Source: Corynebacterium sp. HMSC29G08
Lineage (GTDB): Bacteria > Actinomycetota > Actinomycetes > Mycobacteriales > Mycobacteriaceae
Assembly (NCBI RefSeq): GCF_001806875.1
Contig: NZ_KV786209.1
Span: forward strand, 62,520-126,519
Length of the DNA: 64,000 nt
Direction: 5' to 3'
Made by a program: the position numbers and the translations under genes. Below the pieces are notes generated by a model that was not told where the DNA came from, made no database searches, and saw only the letters and a program-made list of their open reading frames with translations. Of this stretch, positions 42,564-52,213 are shown piece by piece (within the stretch, counting starts at the first letter, position 1; every line of letters starts with the position of its first letter).

Positions 42564-44264
42564 TTACTTCGCCCAGCCGACGTTCTCGATCGGCAGCACT
42601 GCGAAGGACATAGCACCCAAGTTAGCCAGGCCCGGCTTGGTAGCAACCATCTCAGGGCCGTTGGCGTACGGCATGATGCCGAACTCGCCGAAAGCTTCCT
42701 TCTCAAGCTCGTTAGCGCGCTTGATCTGCTCGTCAGCGTCCTCGATCTTCTGCAGCTCTTCGATCTTCGCGTCCAGCTCAGCGGAGCCCGTGCCGGACTT
42801 GTTCAGCTCAGAATCAGATGCGTAGACCTGGCCGAAGTAGGCAACACCGAACGGGTCGGTGGAGGAGAAGCCCATCATGAACAGATCGAAGTCCTTCTCG
42901 GAGGTCACCTTGGAGAAGTCAGAGCTCGGGCGCTCCTCGATCTGGACGTCGATGCCAACTGCGCGCAGCATGGACTGCATTGCGGAGGTGGTGGCCTGAA
43001 CCATCGGGGAGTCACCCAGGGTGACGTAGCGAACGGTCAGCGGGTTCGCCTCAGAGTAGCCAGCCTCCTCGAGCAGCTTCTTTGCCTTCTCCTGGTCGTA
43101 CTGAACCACGGAGCCGAAGTTGTCCTCGTAGCCATCCTGGGTCTGGAACAGGGTGAAGGAGCCCGGCAGGTCCTCGGTGTAGTCCAGGCCGTTGAAGCGG
43201 ATCGCGGCAAGCTGGGAACGGTCAATTGCCGTCATGATTGCCTCGCGCACCTTCGGATCATCCAGGCCCGGTGCCTCAGAGTTGATGGTCAGCAGGAAGT
43301 TCGACGGACGCAGGGAGACGCGGATGTCAGCCTGGTCACCCATCTGACGTGCGGTCTCCAGACGGTCACGGGAACCAACGCCGGTCAGGTCGATCTCACC
43401 TGCGCGGAAAGCGTTGATGGAAGCCTGGTCCTCCATTGCGCGGTAGGAGATGCGCTCCAGCTTGGCAGGCTCGCCCCACCACTTCTCGTTGCGCACGAAG
43501 GAAACTTCACCGGTTTCAAAGTTGACGTTTTCAACCTTGAACGGGCCTGCGCCCCACTCCGGGTGGAGCTGCTTGAGGTAGGCGTTCATGAAGGTGTCAG
43601 CGGAGTCAACCTGCGGCGGAACGAGGTTGCCGAAGAGGCCCTCCCACCACGGGTATGCCTGCTTGAAGGTGACAACTGCCTGTTTGTCGGTCTCGCCACG
43701 GGTGACAGATTCGATCAGCTCGTAGCCGTCGGTGGAGTTGACCTGAACATCCGGGTTGGAGCCGTTGTTGAACTTCCAGGTGTTCTCAAATGCGGTCCAG
43801 TCGATCGGAGTGTCGTCGTTGTACTTGGCCTCATCCACGATGGTGTAGGTGACCACGGTCTTGCCGTCCACAACCTCGTCCTTCACGTCGCTGAGGTAGG
43901 CCGGGTTCGGGTGGTAGGTACCGTCACCGTCGAAAAGAGTCAGCTGCGGGTTGTACTTGACCCACACGTCACGTGTGTAGCGGTTCATGTTGGCGTGGAA
44001 CACGTTCTGCTGCTCAGCCATCTCGGTGATAGCCATGGTCAGCTCACCGCCGTCCTGGATTTGGTCGCGCTCGAGCGGGTTGTAGTCTCCAGCGGCGTTG
44101 ATTTCCAGGCCACCCGTGGACTCACCAGTGGACTCTGCAGCCTGGCTCGACTCTGTGGAGGTGCCGGCGCTGGTGGACTCCGTGCTGTCACCTGCACATG
44201 CGGTGAGGGTCAGGGAGATGGTGGACAGGCCGGCGATTGCGGCGAGGCGAATGCGGTTCTTCAT
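42564..44264 (-). CDS. Peptide ABC transporter substrate-binding lipoprotein (system 2)
   Basis: A 566-residue SBP_bac_5 protein. The signal peptide ends in lipobox LTAC (Cys23), followed by a Ser/Thr/Glu linker. The mature part has NGSNPDVQVNSTDGYELIES, GAGPFKVENVNFETGEVSFV and REAIMTAIDRSQLAAIRF. I chose ATG 44264 for the compact signal peptide; ATGs at 44276 and 44294 are alternatives, and a GAAAGG element sits between them. It is the first gene of the second peptide operon. Confidence 0.92.
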   Translation of the reverse strand: MKNRIRLAAIAGLSTISLTLTACAGDSTESTSAGTSTESSQAAESTGESTGGLEINAAGDYNPLERDQIQDGGELTMAITEMAEQQNVFHANMNRYTRDVWVKYNPQLTLFDGDGTYHPNPAYLSDVKDEVVDGKTVVTYTIVDEAKYNDDTPIDWTAFENTWKFNNGSNPDVQVNSTDGYELIESVTRGETDKQAVVTFKQAYPWWEGLFGNLVPPQVDSADTFMNAYLKQLHPEWGAGPFKVENVNFETGEVSFVRNEKWWGEPAKLERISYRAMEDQASINAFRAGEIDLTGVGSRDRLETARQMGDQADIRVSLRPSNFLLTINSEAPGLDDPKVREAIMTAIDRSQLAAIRFNGLDYTEDLPGSFTLFQTQDGYEDNFGSVVQYDQEKAKKLLEEAGYSEANPLTVRYVTLGDSPMVQATTSAMQSMLRAVGIDVQIEERPSSDFSKVTSEKDFDLFMMGFSSTDPFGVAYFGQVYASDSELNKSGTGSAELDAKIEELQKIEDADEQIKRANELEKEAFGEFGIMPYANGPEMVATKPGLANLGAMSFAVLPIENVGWAK

Positions 44265-44363
44265 GTGACCGGTCATCCTTTCAACGGAAAACAAAACTTA
44301 TTGCCACGAAAGCAGTGGGTTTCATAAACGTTAATGAAAAAAGTGATGTGTCACACCATTTTC

Positions 44364-44381
44364 GGCGCATTAATTTGCGCC
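44364..44381. terminator. Possible hairpin terminator
   Basis: GGCGCA-TTAATT-TGCGCC is a perfect 6-bp stem just beyond the DUF402 gene, in the 130 bases before the peptide operon 2 start. Neither strand has an immediate T-run (TTTTT lies 9 bases away on the plus strand), so termination is only suspected. Confidence 0.35.
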
Positions 44382-44394
44382 AAAGGGCTTTTTG

Positions 44395-44931
44395 CTAGCC
44401 GACGGGGGTGAGTTCCACCTCATCCGCCCACGTCAGCTCGATGCCGAGGGTGCGCAGCCATTCCATCGGATCATCGCTGTGACGGGTGATGCCCTCGACG
44501 GCATTCAAGGTGCAGTCAATGGCTTTCTCGGCTTCCTCAGCAGTGATTAGCCCTGCGGAGGTAGCTGCGGCGAGTTCGTCGATATCCAAGACGTCGATAG
44601 GAGTGCCGGTGTTTGAGACTAAGTCAACGTAGAGGTCACGCGTTGTCCATACGTCGCCGTCAACGTCAATGTCCGCAACGTCGAAGTAATACTCCTGCTC
44701 TTCTTCTACACCCTCGCGGAAGTGAAAGATGTTGGCTCTCAGGCCGAGCTTTGGAAGCAGCCAGCTTTCGAGGTAGCCAAAGCGGGGGTGGTTTGCCCCA
44801 CGTGCCATGTACAGGCCAAAGTCAGTCACCCGAAACGTGTCTACCTCACGGAGGAATCCCTTGGGGTCCACGTTGGTTTTGGAGACCGTGTCAAAGGTTT
44901 CCTGCTTGACAGGGTGTAGGTCAACGCTCAT
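44395..44931 (-). CDS. DUF402 domain protein
   Basis: A 178-residue protein with the DUF402 core: FGLYMARGANHPRFGYLESW, YYFDVADIDVDGDVWTTRDLYVDL and DVLDIDELAAA. The acidic residues and the WTTRDLYVDL strand are typical of the family, whose structurally known members include nucleoside di/triphosphate phosphatases; the activity here is unknown. It starts 3 bases after the secreted protein gene, so the two are co-transcribed. Confidence 0.88.
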   Translation of the reverse strand: MSVDLHPVKQETFDTVSKTNVDPKGFLREVDTFRVTDFGLYMARGANHPRFGYLESWLLPKLGLRANIFHFREGVEEEQEYYFDVADIDVDGDVWTTRDLYVDLVSNTGTPIDVLDIDELAAATSAGLITAEEAEKAIDCTLNAVEGITRHSDDPMEWLRTLGIELTWADEVELTPVG

Positions 44932-44934
44932 CTC

Positions 44935-45633
44935 TTACCTCACAGAAAAACTTGCGGCGGTGGGGGCGAAGTTGCACACCCTGTCTTGGGTGCGCACGCC
45001 TCCGTCTACAACTGCGAGTACGCGCCCAGTGCCCGTCTTTGCGGTTGCGGACAGGGTTGCCGGTCCTGATGGGTTTATCAGATTGTTATCTAAAGGCGTT
45101 ACGCCCGTGCGGAAATTGTTGAGATTGATCCAGTACACCTTCATCAACCCCTGGTCGGGTGCGGCGGCCGGTGTGCCAAGCGCGGTGAAGACAAACGTGA
45201 CCTCCCCAGCGTTAGCTCCAGGTGCCGGGGTGGTGGCCGGACCTGGGACGACGAGCGCTGATGCTGTGGAGTGCAGGCCAGGGCCAATGCAGTGGGAGGA
45301 TACCGTTGGCCAGTAGAACTGGGTGAACGGGGGAGCGTCCTCGGGCAGCGGGGGGCCTCCGAGTTCTCCACCACCGGCGTAGAACGTGATCGCCGTGCGC
45401 AGGGCGTTAGCTACCTGGTCAGGTACGAACGGTTTGTCTGCAAAGTCATGGACGCGCTGGACTACCTGTGGAGTAGGTCGGCCTAGCTCATCAAGCAGTC
45501 CAAACGAAGCAGAGGATGCTTGAGCGCTGGCTGCGGAGGCGAAAACGCTCGCGCCGACCAACAGGGATGCGCTCAGCGCGGTAAGCACGGTGCTTGCGGA
45601 GGCGCGGATTGATTTGGGCAGGGAAAACGTCAC
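44935..45633 (-). CDS. Secreted protein of unknown function
   Basis: A 232-residue exported protein. The signal peptide (MTFSLPKSIRASAST, then a long Ala/Leu/Val core) ends ASAQA. The mature domain has two Cys residues likely to form a disulfide (SSHCIGPGLH and RVCNFAP) and a VYWINLNNFRTG segment. Similar secreted proteins of unknown function occur in corynebacteria and mycobacteria. The start is GTG 45633, 7 bases behind TATTGT; a GTG six codons upstream is an alternative. Confidence 0.7.
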   Translation of the reverse strand: MTFSLPKSIRASASTVLTALSASLLVGASVFASAASAQASSASFGLLDELGRPTPQVVQRVHDFADKPFVPDQVANALRTAITFYAGGGELGGPPLPEDAPPFTQFYWPTVSSHCIGPGLHSTASALVVPGPATTPAPGANAGEVTFVFTALGTPAAAPDQGLMKVYWINLNNFRTGVTPLDNNLINPSGPATLSATAKTGTGRVLAVVDGGVRTQDRVCNFAPTAASFSVR

Positions 45634-45894
45634 TTGAGCAACAATAGTCACTTATGTAACAACGTCAAGGTGAAATCGAGTTTTTGCTCCCTGCCGTGTG
45701 TGGTGTTGTGGGCCACAAAGAAGCAGGCCGAACAGGCGAAAGGGCTGAAAAGTCAAGACTGCCGGGGCAGGTCCACACCCTACTGAACGGCACAGGGAAA
45801 GCTCAATGACCAGCTAGAGCGAACGTGCGATTCGGAAGTCAGAGGGGTAGTGTTTAGACGTTCATACCGCCTATATATAAGGAGCAGCGGTTAA

Positions 45895-47811
45895 GTGTCG
45901 CACCCTGAATTTCGAAATGTAGCCATTGTTGCCCACGTTGACCACGGCAAGACCACCCTGGTCAACGCCATGCTGGAGCAGTCCGGCGTGTTCGGTGACC
46001 ACGGTGAACACGGCGACCGCGTGATGGACTCCGGTGAGCTCGAATCCGAGCGCGGCATCACAATTTTGGCCAAGAACACCGCCATCCGCCGCGCAGGTGC
46101 CGGTAAGGACGGCCGCGACCTGGTGATCAACGTGATTGACACCCCGGGACACGCCGACTTTGGTGGCGAGGTTGAGCGCGGCTTGTCCATGGTGGACGGC
46201 GTTGTGCTCTTGGTTGATGCATCTGAGGGCCCGCTGCCGCAGACCCGCTTCGTGCTGGGCAAGGCGCTGGAATCCAAGAAGCCGGTCATCATCTGTGTGA
46301 ACAAGACTGACCGTCCGGACGCACGTATTGATGAGGTTGTTGAAGAAGCCCAGGACTTGCTGCTTGAGCTGGGCGCTGGCCTGGAAGATCCGGAAGCAGC
46401 TGAGGCTGCGGAAAACCTGCTGGAACTGCCAGTGCTCTACACCTCCGGCCGCGCGGGCCGTGCTTCCCAGGAAAACCCGGGCAACGGCAACCTGCCGGAC
46501 AATGAGGATCTGCAGCCGCTGTTTGACGTTATCTATGACGTGCTGCCAGAACCGTCCGCCGACATCGACGCCCCCTTCCAAGCGCAGGTGACCAACCTGG
46601 ACTCCTCCTCCTTCCTGGGCCGTATCGCACTGATCCGCGTATTCAAGGGCTCCGTGAAGAAGGGCCAACAGGTCGCGTGGGTGCACTATGACGCGGAAGG
46701 CAACCAGCATGTGAAGAACGTGAAGGTGGCTGAGCTCCTGGTCACTGAAGGCCTGGATCGCGTCCCCGCCACCGAGGATGTGGTTGCCGGAGACATTGCC
46801 GCAATCTCCGGTGTGGACGAAATCATGATCGGTGACACCTTGTGCGACCCGGAGCACGTTGCACCGCTGCCGCGCATCAAGGTGGATGACCCTGCGATTT
46901 CCATGACCATTGGCGTGAACACTTCGCCGATGGCTGGCCGTAACGGCGGTGACAAGCTCACTGCTCGCATGATCAAGGCGCGCCTGGACCAGGAGCTGAT
47001 CGGTAACGTCTCCATTAAGGTGCTGCCGACGGAGCGCCCGGACGCCTGGGAGGTCCAGGGCCGTGGTGAGATGGCGTTGACGGTGTTGATTGAAACGATG
47101 CGTCGTGAAGGCTTTGAGCTCACCGTGGGCAAGCCGCAGGTAGTGACCAAGGAGATCGACGGCAAGACCTACGAGCCGTACGACCACATGGTTATCGACG
47201 TGCCGAGTGAGCACCAGGGTGCCGTCACCCAGCTACTGGCAAACCGCAAGGGGCAGATGACCGCCATGTCCAACACCGGTGCGGGTGATTGGGTGCGTAT
47301 GGAGTTTGACGTGCCGTCGCGAGGCCTGATCGGCTTCCGCACCACCTTCCTCACCGAAACCCGCGGCGCCGGCATTGCCAACTCGTACTCCATCGAGCAC
47401 CGTCCATGGGTAGGCGAAATCAAGGGCCGCCCGACCGGCTCCCTGGTAGCAGACCGCTCCGGCCAGGTCACCGCATACGCCCTGCAGCAGCTGGCGGACC
47501 GCGGCGACTTCTTCGTGGAGCCGGGCGCTGAGACCTACGAGGGCATGGTCGTTGGCGCGAACTCGCGTGATGAGGATATGGACATCAACATCACCAAGGA
47601 AAAGAAGCTGACCAACATGCGTGCAGCCAGCGCCGATACGACCGTGACGCTGCAGAAGGCCCGCACCCTGTCGCTGGACGAGGCCATCGAGTTCTGTGAT
47701 GAGGACGAATGCGTCGAGGTCGCGCCCGAAGCGATGCGTGTTCGCAAGATCATCCTCAACGCCACTGAGCGTGGCCGTGCACGTTCCCGCGCCAAGCAGC
47801 TGAATAAGTAA
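45895..47811 (+). CDS. typA: Translational GTPase TypA/BipA
   Basis: A 638-residue ribosome-associated GTPase. G1 is AHVDHGKTTL (residues ~12-21), G2 region SERGITILAKNTAI, G3 DTPGHADFGGE, G4 NKTDRPDA. The BipA-specific C-terminal domain has GRGEMALTVLIETMRREG and MTNTG-type MSNTGAGDWVRMEF. It acts in ribosome assembly and stress adaptation. The start GTG has AAGGAG 10 bases upstream, and TATATA overlapping it is a likely -10. It heads the conserved block; the mshB ATG follows its stop directly. Confidence 0.97.
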   Translation: MSHPEFRNVAIVAHVDHGKTTLVNAMLEQSGVFGDHGEHGDRVMDSGELESERGITILAKNTAIRRAGAGKDGRDLVINVIDTPGHADFGGEVERGLSMVDGVVLLVDASEGPLPQTRFVLGKALESKKPVIICVNKTDRPDARIDEVVEEAQDLLLELGAGLEDPEAAEAAENLLELPVLYTSGRAGRASQENPGNGNLPDNEDLQPLFDVIYDVLPEPSADIDAPFQAQVTNLDSSSFLGRIALIRVFKGSVKKGQQVAWVHYDAEGNQHVKNVKVAELLVTEGLDRVPATEDVVAGDIAAISGVDEIMIGDTLCDPEHVAPLPRIKVDDPAISMTIGVNTSPMAGRNGGDKLTARMIKARLDQELIGNVSIKVLPTERPDAWEVQGRGEMALTVLIETMRREGFELTVGKPQVVTKEIDGKTYEPYDHMVIDVPSEHQGAVTQLLANRKGQMTAMSNTGAGDWVRMEFDVPSRGLIGFRTTFLTETRGAGIANSYSIEHRPWVGEIKGRPTGSLVADRSGQVTAYALQQLADRGDFFVEPGAETYEGMVVGANSRDEDMDINITKEKKLTNMRAASADTTVTLQKARTLSLDEAIEFCDEDECVEVAPEAMRVRKIILNATERGRARSRAKQLNK

Positions 47812-48675
47812 ATGCGGGATCTCATCGGCTATCGCGCCGTATTCGTCCACGCGCACCCGGACGATGAGGCGATTACTACCGGCGGCACCATTGCGGATCT
47901 TGCACGTCGTGGCGCGGACGTCACCGTGGTCACCTGCACCCTCGGCGAAGAAGGCGAGGTGATCGGAGAGACGTACCAGCACCTGGTTGCCGGCGAGGCC
48001 GACCAGCTTGGTGGCTTCCGCATCGGCGAGCTTGCGGCCTCCCTGCGTGCGCTCGGCGCCCGCGGTGAGTTCCTCGGCGGCGCCGGTCGCTTCCGTGATT
48101 CCGGCATGGCCGGCTCGCCAGCACACCAGAACCCGCGCGCGTTTGTGAATAACACGCACACCGCTACCGACCTGCTGGTGGCGCTGTTTGAGCGCATCCG
48201 CCCGCATGTTGTGGTGACCTACAATGAGGTCGGCGGCTATGGCCACCCGGACCACATCCAGGCCCACCGCATCACACACGCCGCTGCCACTCGTGCCCAG
48301 GTGCCGCGCGTGCTGCACACCGTCCGCCTCGCGCGTGAGACTAACGCCGCCCTGCCCGCGGTTGCCCCCGCCGGTTGGCGCCTGCCGCAGCCAGGAGAGC
48401 TCGATGGGGTAGAGACAGCCGATTTGAGCATTTTGCTTGACGACGCCACGTATTCCGCCAAAACCGCCTCCATGCAAGCCCACGCCACTCAGCTGTGGAT
48501 TGCCAACGGCCTGGTTTCTGAAACCAACCCACACGCAGTGCTCTGTGACGGCCCAATGGTCTACTACGCCCTGAGCAACCTGATCGTGCAGCCGCTGCAG
48601 CGCGTGGAGCACTACCAGCTCGGGGCGGGTGCGCCGCTGCCGGATGACGCGGACGGGATTTTTTGCGGACTGTAA
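47812..48675 (+). CDS. mshB: GlcNAc-inositol deacetylase of mycothiol synthesis
   Basis: A 287-residue LmbE/PIG-L-fold zinc deacetylase that removes acetate from GlcNAc-Ins to give GlcN-Ins, the third step of mycothiol biosynthesis. The zinc and catalytic motif HAHPDDEAITTGG is near the N-terminus and the second zinc His is in YGHPDHIQAH. VTCTLGEEGEVIGE is typical of MshB. Its ATG follows the typA stop with no gap; the next gene starts 13 bases before its end. Confidence 0.95.
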   Translation: MRDLIGYRAVFVHAHPDDEAITTGGTIADLARRGADVTVVTCTLGEEGEVIGETYQHLVAGEADQLGGFRIGELAASLRALGARGEFLGGAGRFRDSGMAGSPAHQNPRAFVNNTHTATDLLVALFERIRPHVVVTYNEVGGYGHPDHIQAHRITHAAATRAQVPRVLHTVRLARETNAALPAVAPAGWRLPQPGELDGVETADLSILLDDATYSAKTASMQAHATQLWIANGLVSETNPHAVLCDGPMVYYALSNLIVQPLQRVEHYQLGAGAPLPDDADGIFCGL

Positions 48676-48977
48676 AGCGTGGCGACTCCCGCGAGTTTTC
48701 CCGCGGCGAAATTATCCAGGCTTATGGCTTCCTGAGTGTTTTCGCCGCGGTTTCCGCGTTTGTGGGGGCAACGTATCTGTGGCAACCGCTTGCGTGGATA
48801 CTTATGCCGTTGGCAACGTTGGTGTTCACGCGTACTGCCGCGCTGTGGACGTCGCGACGCATTGTGTGGCTGGTTCCTTTGGGGGTGTGGTGCGTCGTAT
48901 GGATCTTCTTTGGCGGTGGTTGGGCGTTCGTCGCCGGTTTGGTCGGCGGCGTTTGGCCCCTCGCCAGGGCGAAGTGA
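48663..48977 (+). CDS. Small membrane protein following mshB
   Basis: A 104-residue protein with three to four hydrophobic helices ([54 protein letters not shown]). It starts at TTG overlapping the end of mshB. A small membrane protein occupies the same place after mshB in mycobacteria; no function is known. Confidence 0.72.
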   Translation: MRTVKRGDSREFSRGEIIQAYGFLSVFAAVSAFVGATYLWQPLAWILMPLATLVFTRTAALWTSRRIVWLVPLGVWCVVWIFFGGGWAFVAGLVGGVWPLARAK

Positions 48978-48990
48978 CATACTAGAGCGC

Positions 48991-49314
48991 ATGACTTATG
49001 TAATTGCTCAGCCGTGTGTTGATGTCAAGGACCGCGGCTGCGTGGAAGAATGCCCGGTCGACTGCATCTACGAAGGCAAGCGCATGCTCTACATCCACCC
49101 GGATGAGTGCGTGGACTGCGGTGCTTGTGAGCCTGCCTGCCCGGTGGAAGCCATCTTCTACGAGGATGACACTCCGGAAGAGTGGAGTGAGTACTACGAC
49201 GCCAATGTTGGCTTCTTTGATGAACTCGGTTCCCCAGGTGGCGCCGCGAAGACGGGCGCGCTTGATTTTGACCACCCGTTTGTGGCTGCGTTGCCGCCGC
49301 AGAACCAGGACTAG
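48991..49314 (+). CDS. fdxC: Seven-iron ferredoxin
   Basis: A 107-residue 7Fe ferredoxin. The [3Fe-4S] cysteines are in [18 protein letters not shown] and the [4Fe-4S] cysteines in [16 protein letters not shown]. The C-terminal extension ([20 protein letters not shown]) is typical of actinobacterial FdxA/FdxC. It carries low-potential electrons. The ATG lies 7 bases behind CATACT. dapC starts 5 bases after its stop, the usual corynebacterial order. Confidence 0.95.
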   Translation: MTYVIAQPCVDVKDRGCVEECPVDCIYEGKRMLYIHPDECVDCGACEPACPVEAIFYEDDTPEEWSEYYDANVGFFDELGSPGGAAKTGALDFDHPFVAALPPQNQD

Positions 49315-49319
49315 ATTTT

Positions 49320-50411
49320 ATGCGTACCCCTTTGGCCTTGGTGTTGCCCGATTTCCCCTGGGACACGATTGCAGACGTGAAGGCGAAAGCCGCGTCGCAC
49401 CCGGACGGGCTGATTGACCTTTCCGTTGGCGGGCCGGTGGACCCGGTCGCGCCTGCGATCCAGCTTGCGTTGACGGAGCACGCCGCGATCCCTGGCTACC
49501 CGCAGACGGCGGGCACGCCTGAGTTGCGTCGCACGATTGTGGAGGCGCTTTCGCGCCGCTTCGGCATTACGGGCTTGGATGAGCAGTCGGTGCTGCCGAC
49601 GATTGGCCTGAAGGAGGCTATCGCCTGGCTGCCCACGCTTCTGGGCATGCGCGGCGAGACGGTCATCATCCCCGAGGTTGCGTACCCCACCTATGAGGTC
49701 GCCGCCCTGATTGCGGGTTGCAAGGTGGTGCGCTCTGATCTGCCTATCGACGGCGCGTCGTTGGCCTTCATCAACTCCCCATCCAACCCGACGGGGGCGG
49801 TTATGGGCGTTGACCAGCTGAAGTCCTGGGTGGAGTTCAGCCGCGATACCGGTGCAATTGTGGCCTCTGATGAGTGCTATCTCTACCTCGGCTGGTCCGC
49901 TGAGGCGGTGTCCATCCTGCATCCGAGCGTGACTGGCGGGGACAACACGGGTCTTCTGGCGTTGCATTCGTTGTCGAAGACGTCGAATATGGCGTCGTAC
50001 CGCGCGGGCACCATTTCCGGCGACCGGGCGTTGGTCCAGGAGCTGCTGGAGGCGCGCAAGCACGCGGGTCTCATGGTGCCGGGGCCGATCCAGGCGGCGA
50101 TGGTCGCCGCGTTTGCGGACGACACACACGAGGAGCTGCAGCGCACCACGTACGCCGCGCGTCGCGCCGTGTTGCTGAAGGGCTTGGTTGCCGCGGGCTT
50201 TGAGGTGGATAACTCTGAGGCTGGTTTGTACCTGTGGGCGAGGAAGGACGGCTTGAGCTCGCGCGAGGCGCTCGCGTGGCTGGCTGAGCGTGGCATCCTT
50301 GCCGCCCCGGGTGATTTCTACGGCCCGGCGGGTGGAGACCACGTGCGCGTGGCTATGACCACAACGGATGCACACGCTGCCGAAGCAGCGCAGCGCCTAG
50401 GCGCAAGCTAG
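49320..50411 (+). CDS. dapC: N-succinyldiaminopimelate aminotransferase
   Basis: A 363-residue fold-type I PLP aminotransferase. NSPSNPTGAVM, ASDECYLYLGW and the PLP lysine motif HSLSKTSNMASYRAG are in order, and RVAMTTTD is near the end. It converts N-succinyl-2-amino-6-ketopimelate to N-succinyl-diaminopimelate in the succinylase branch of lysine and peptidoglycan synthesis. dapD and dapE lie downstream in the window, which supports this over a generic aminotransferase. Confidence 0.93.
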   Translation: MRTPLALVLPDFPWDTIADVKAKAASHPDGLIDLSVGGPVDPVAPAIQLALTEHAAIPGYPQTAGTPELRRTIVEALSRRFGITGLDEQSVLPTIGLKEAIAWLPTLLGMRGETVIIPEVAYPTYEVAALIAGCKVVRSDLPIDGASLAFINSPSNPTGAVMGVDQLKSWVEFSRDTGAIVASDECYLYLGWSAEAVSILHPSVTGGDNTGLLALHSLSKTSNMASYRAGTISGDRALVQELLEARKHAGLMVPGPIQAAMVAAFADDTHEELQRTTYAARRAVLLKGLVAAGFEVDNSEAGLYLWARKDGLSSREALAWLAERGILAAPGDFYGPAGGDHVRVAMTTTDAHAAEAAQRLGAS

Positions 50412-50413
50412 GA

Positions 50414-50941
50414 ATGACCCCGCAACGGTTTGCGGCTGGTGTCACACAGTTTCTGAAGTTCGGCATCGTCGGCGGCTCCGGCGTGCTGGTCAACTTGGCC
50501 GCGTTTTATGTGTTCAAGAAGCTGTTGGACTCCGGCTTTGGCGTCCACGAGTCCGAGGTGTTTTTCAACCTCCTCGGCACGCGCTTTAACGTGCGCTGGT
50601 ACCACGTGTTGTCCACAGTGGCGTTTGTGGTGGCGAATACGTGGAACTATCAGTTGAACCGTTCCTGGACGTTCCGCGGGGAGGGCGGGCGTTCGTGGCT
50701 GCGCGGGTATGTGCCGTTTCTGGCCACGGGTGTGGTGGCGCTGGTTGTGTCGCTGACGGTGATGACGTTTTTGATGAACCCGAACTCACCCTTCGCGTTG
50801 CCGGCGGATTTGTTTGATGACTCTACGGGGCTTCGCACCAAGAGCTATTGGGCGCAGGCAATTTCGACGTTTGCGGCCATGCCCGTCAATTTCGTGATTA
50901 ACAAATTCTGGGCATTCGGTAAGCCGAAGGCCGCTTCCTAA
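50414..50941 (+). CDS. GtrA-family membrane protein
   Basis: A 175-residue protein with four helices and GtrA hallmarks: FLKFGIVGGSGVLVNLAAFYVF at the start and NTWNYQLNRSWTFRG in the middle, ending VNFVINKFWAFG. GtrA proteins are thought to flip or aid translocation of lipid-linked sugars for cell-envelope glycans. An insertion of about 25 residues precedes the NTWNYQLNR motif. It lies 2 bases after dapC. Confidence 0.9.
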   Translation: MTPQRFAAGVTQFLKFGIVGGSGVLVNLAAFYVFKKLLDSGFGVHESEVFFNLLGTRFNVRWYHVLSTVAFVVANTWNYQLNRSWTFRGEGGRSWLRGYVPFLATGVVALVVSLTVMTFLMNPNSPFALPADLFDDSTGLRTKSYWAQAISTFAAMPVNFVINKFWAFGKPKAAS

Positions 50942-51065
50942 ACCAGCAGGTCAGCGCGTTGGGCCTTTTGCTTAGCGACGCTCCACCTGTGGATAACTTC
51001 AACTTATCCACAGGCGCAAGCGTCGGCGCTTGTGTGTGATTTTGGCGCGCATTAGCTTGTGGCTC

Positions 51066-52202
51066 ATGAACTTTGGGGACTTTCTTTCGGCGGGGGTGGA
51101 TACCCTGGCTGGCTTCGACCGTGACGCGGCGTTGGCGGTGTGCATCGCGCCGTCTAGGGTGCGTGAATGGCAGGCCGTTCACGGCGTCTATTACGGGCCG
51201 ACGCGCTTTACGCGTAGGCAGGCGCAGGCCCGCGAGATGGCGGGAGGGGCGAGCCTGGACAAGCTTGTGCTTATAGAGCGCAAACTGCGCCGCGTTACCG
51301 ACGACGGCGAGCGCTGGCGCCTGCGCGAGGAACTGCTGCGCTTCACTGGGCGCTATGACGCCCTTTCGCGCCACGCCGATACCCTCATTGACACCCCGAA
51401 GCCGCCGCCGCAGAAGCAGCTGCGCTTTAGCCGTTCGAAGTCGGGTATGCGGACGATGACGCTAACCTATGCCGAGCGCGACATTGCGGATGTGGAGCAC
51501 GCGCTGCGCCAGGTCATCGACCACGAGCGTCCCGCCGCAGCCCAGCTTGCAGATGCGTTTGTGGGCCTTTTGCGTAACGACGCCTACGACAACCCACCCA
51601 GCGCCCCCACCCGCATCCCGCACGCCGCACCCCGCCCGATGATCCTCATCCCGCTGCCGCAGTGGATCCGCTTGGGTGCCGCAGCAACCACCGGCGCTGA
51701 CGCACCCGCCACCGGCGCCACCGGCACTGACGCAGCCGCCGCAGCAGAGGTGACCCTGCACCTGACGGACGGCACGTCAATGACCGGTGCGGAGTTCCTA
51801 GCCAAGCACTACGGCGCAGAGCTGGAGGTGGCGCTGTTCCATCCTCGCGAGGGAGCGGTGAACCTGTATCGGACGCAGCGTTTCGCCAACGCGAAGCAGC
51901 GTGACCTGGCGGGGTTGTTGATGCCGGTGTGTCCGGCGCCTGACTGCCGCCACGGTTCCGACGCCTGCGAAATGCACCACGTGCAGTCCTGGGCACGCGG
52001 CGGGATGACGAACATGAATAATCTTTCGCCGCTGTGTCGCTATCACAACGGTGTCAATGACGACGATCCCGCGCACCACTATCGAGGCCGAATAGAGCTA
52101 AGGGGTGGGACGCCGATGTGGGTGTCGCCAAGCGGGCGGGCCGTACCGGCTAGAACTCCAGGCGCGATGCGCCTACTTTTCGGTGACGCTACGTCTCCGT
52201 GA
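51066..52202 (+). CDS. DUF222/HNH endonuclease-domain protein
   Basis: A 378-residue relative of the protein at 8180-9688. The C-terminal HNH motif is CEMHHVQSWARGGMTNMNNLSPLC then RYHNGVND. An Ala/Thr/Gly-rich low-complexity segment (residues ~205-225) joins the halves. The ATG at 51066 is 7 bases behind TAGCTT (leaderless). A similar HNH gene occurs between dapC and dapD in other corynebacteria, so it is part of the conserved order, not a recent insert. Confidence 0.88.
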   Translation: MNFGDFLSAGVDTLAGFDRDAALAVCIAPSRVREWQAVHGVYYGPTRFTRRQAQAREMAGGASLDKLVLIERKLRRVTDDGERWRLREELLRFTGRYDALSRHADTLIDTPKPPPQKQLRFSRSKSGMRTMTLTYAERDIADVEHALRQVIDHERPAAAQLADAFVGLLRNDAYDNPPSAPTRIPHAAPRPMILIPLPQWIRLGAAATTGADAPATGATGTDAAAAAEVTLHLTDGTSMTGAEFLAKHYGAELEVALFHPREGAVNLYRTQRFANAKQRDLAGLLMPVCPAPDCRHGSDACEMHHVQSWARGGMTNMNNLSPLCRYHNGVNDDDPAHHYRGRIELRGGTPMWVSPSGRAVPARTPGAMRLLFGDATSP

Positions 52203-52213
52203 CTAGCTGCTGG

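Noticed and set aside
45652..45894. Possible missed small gene in the 243-base gap before typA
   Set aside because: No frame on either strand has a start with ribosome site or TANNNT box and protein-like composition; the right end is the typA promoter.
47233..48612. Long minus-strand frame across typA and mshB
   Set aside because: It spans two unrelated sense genes and has shadow-type composition.
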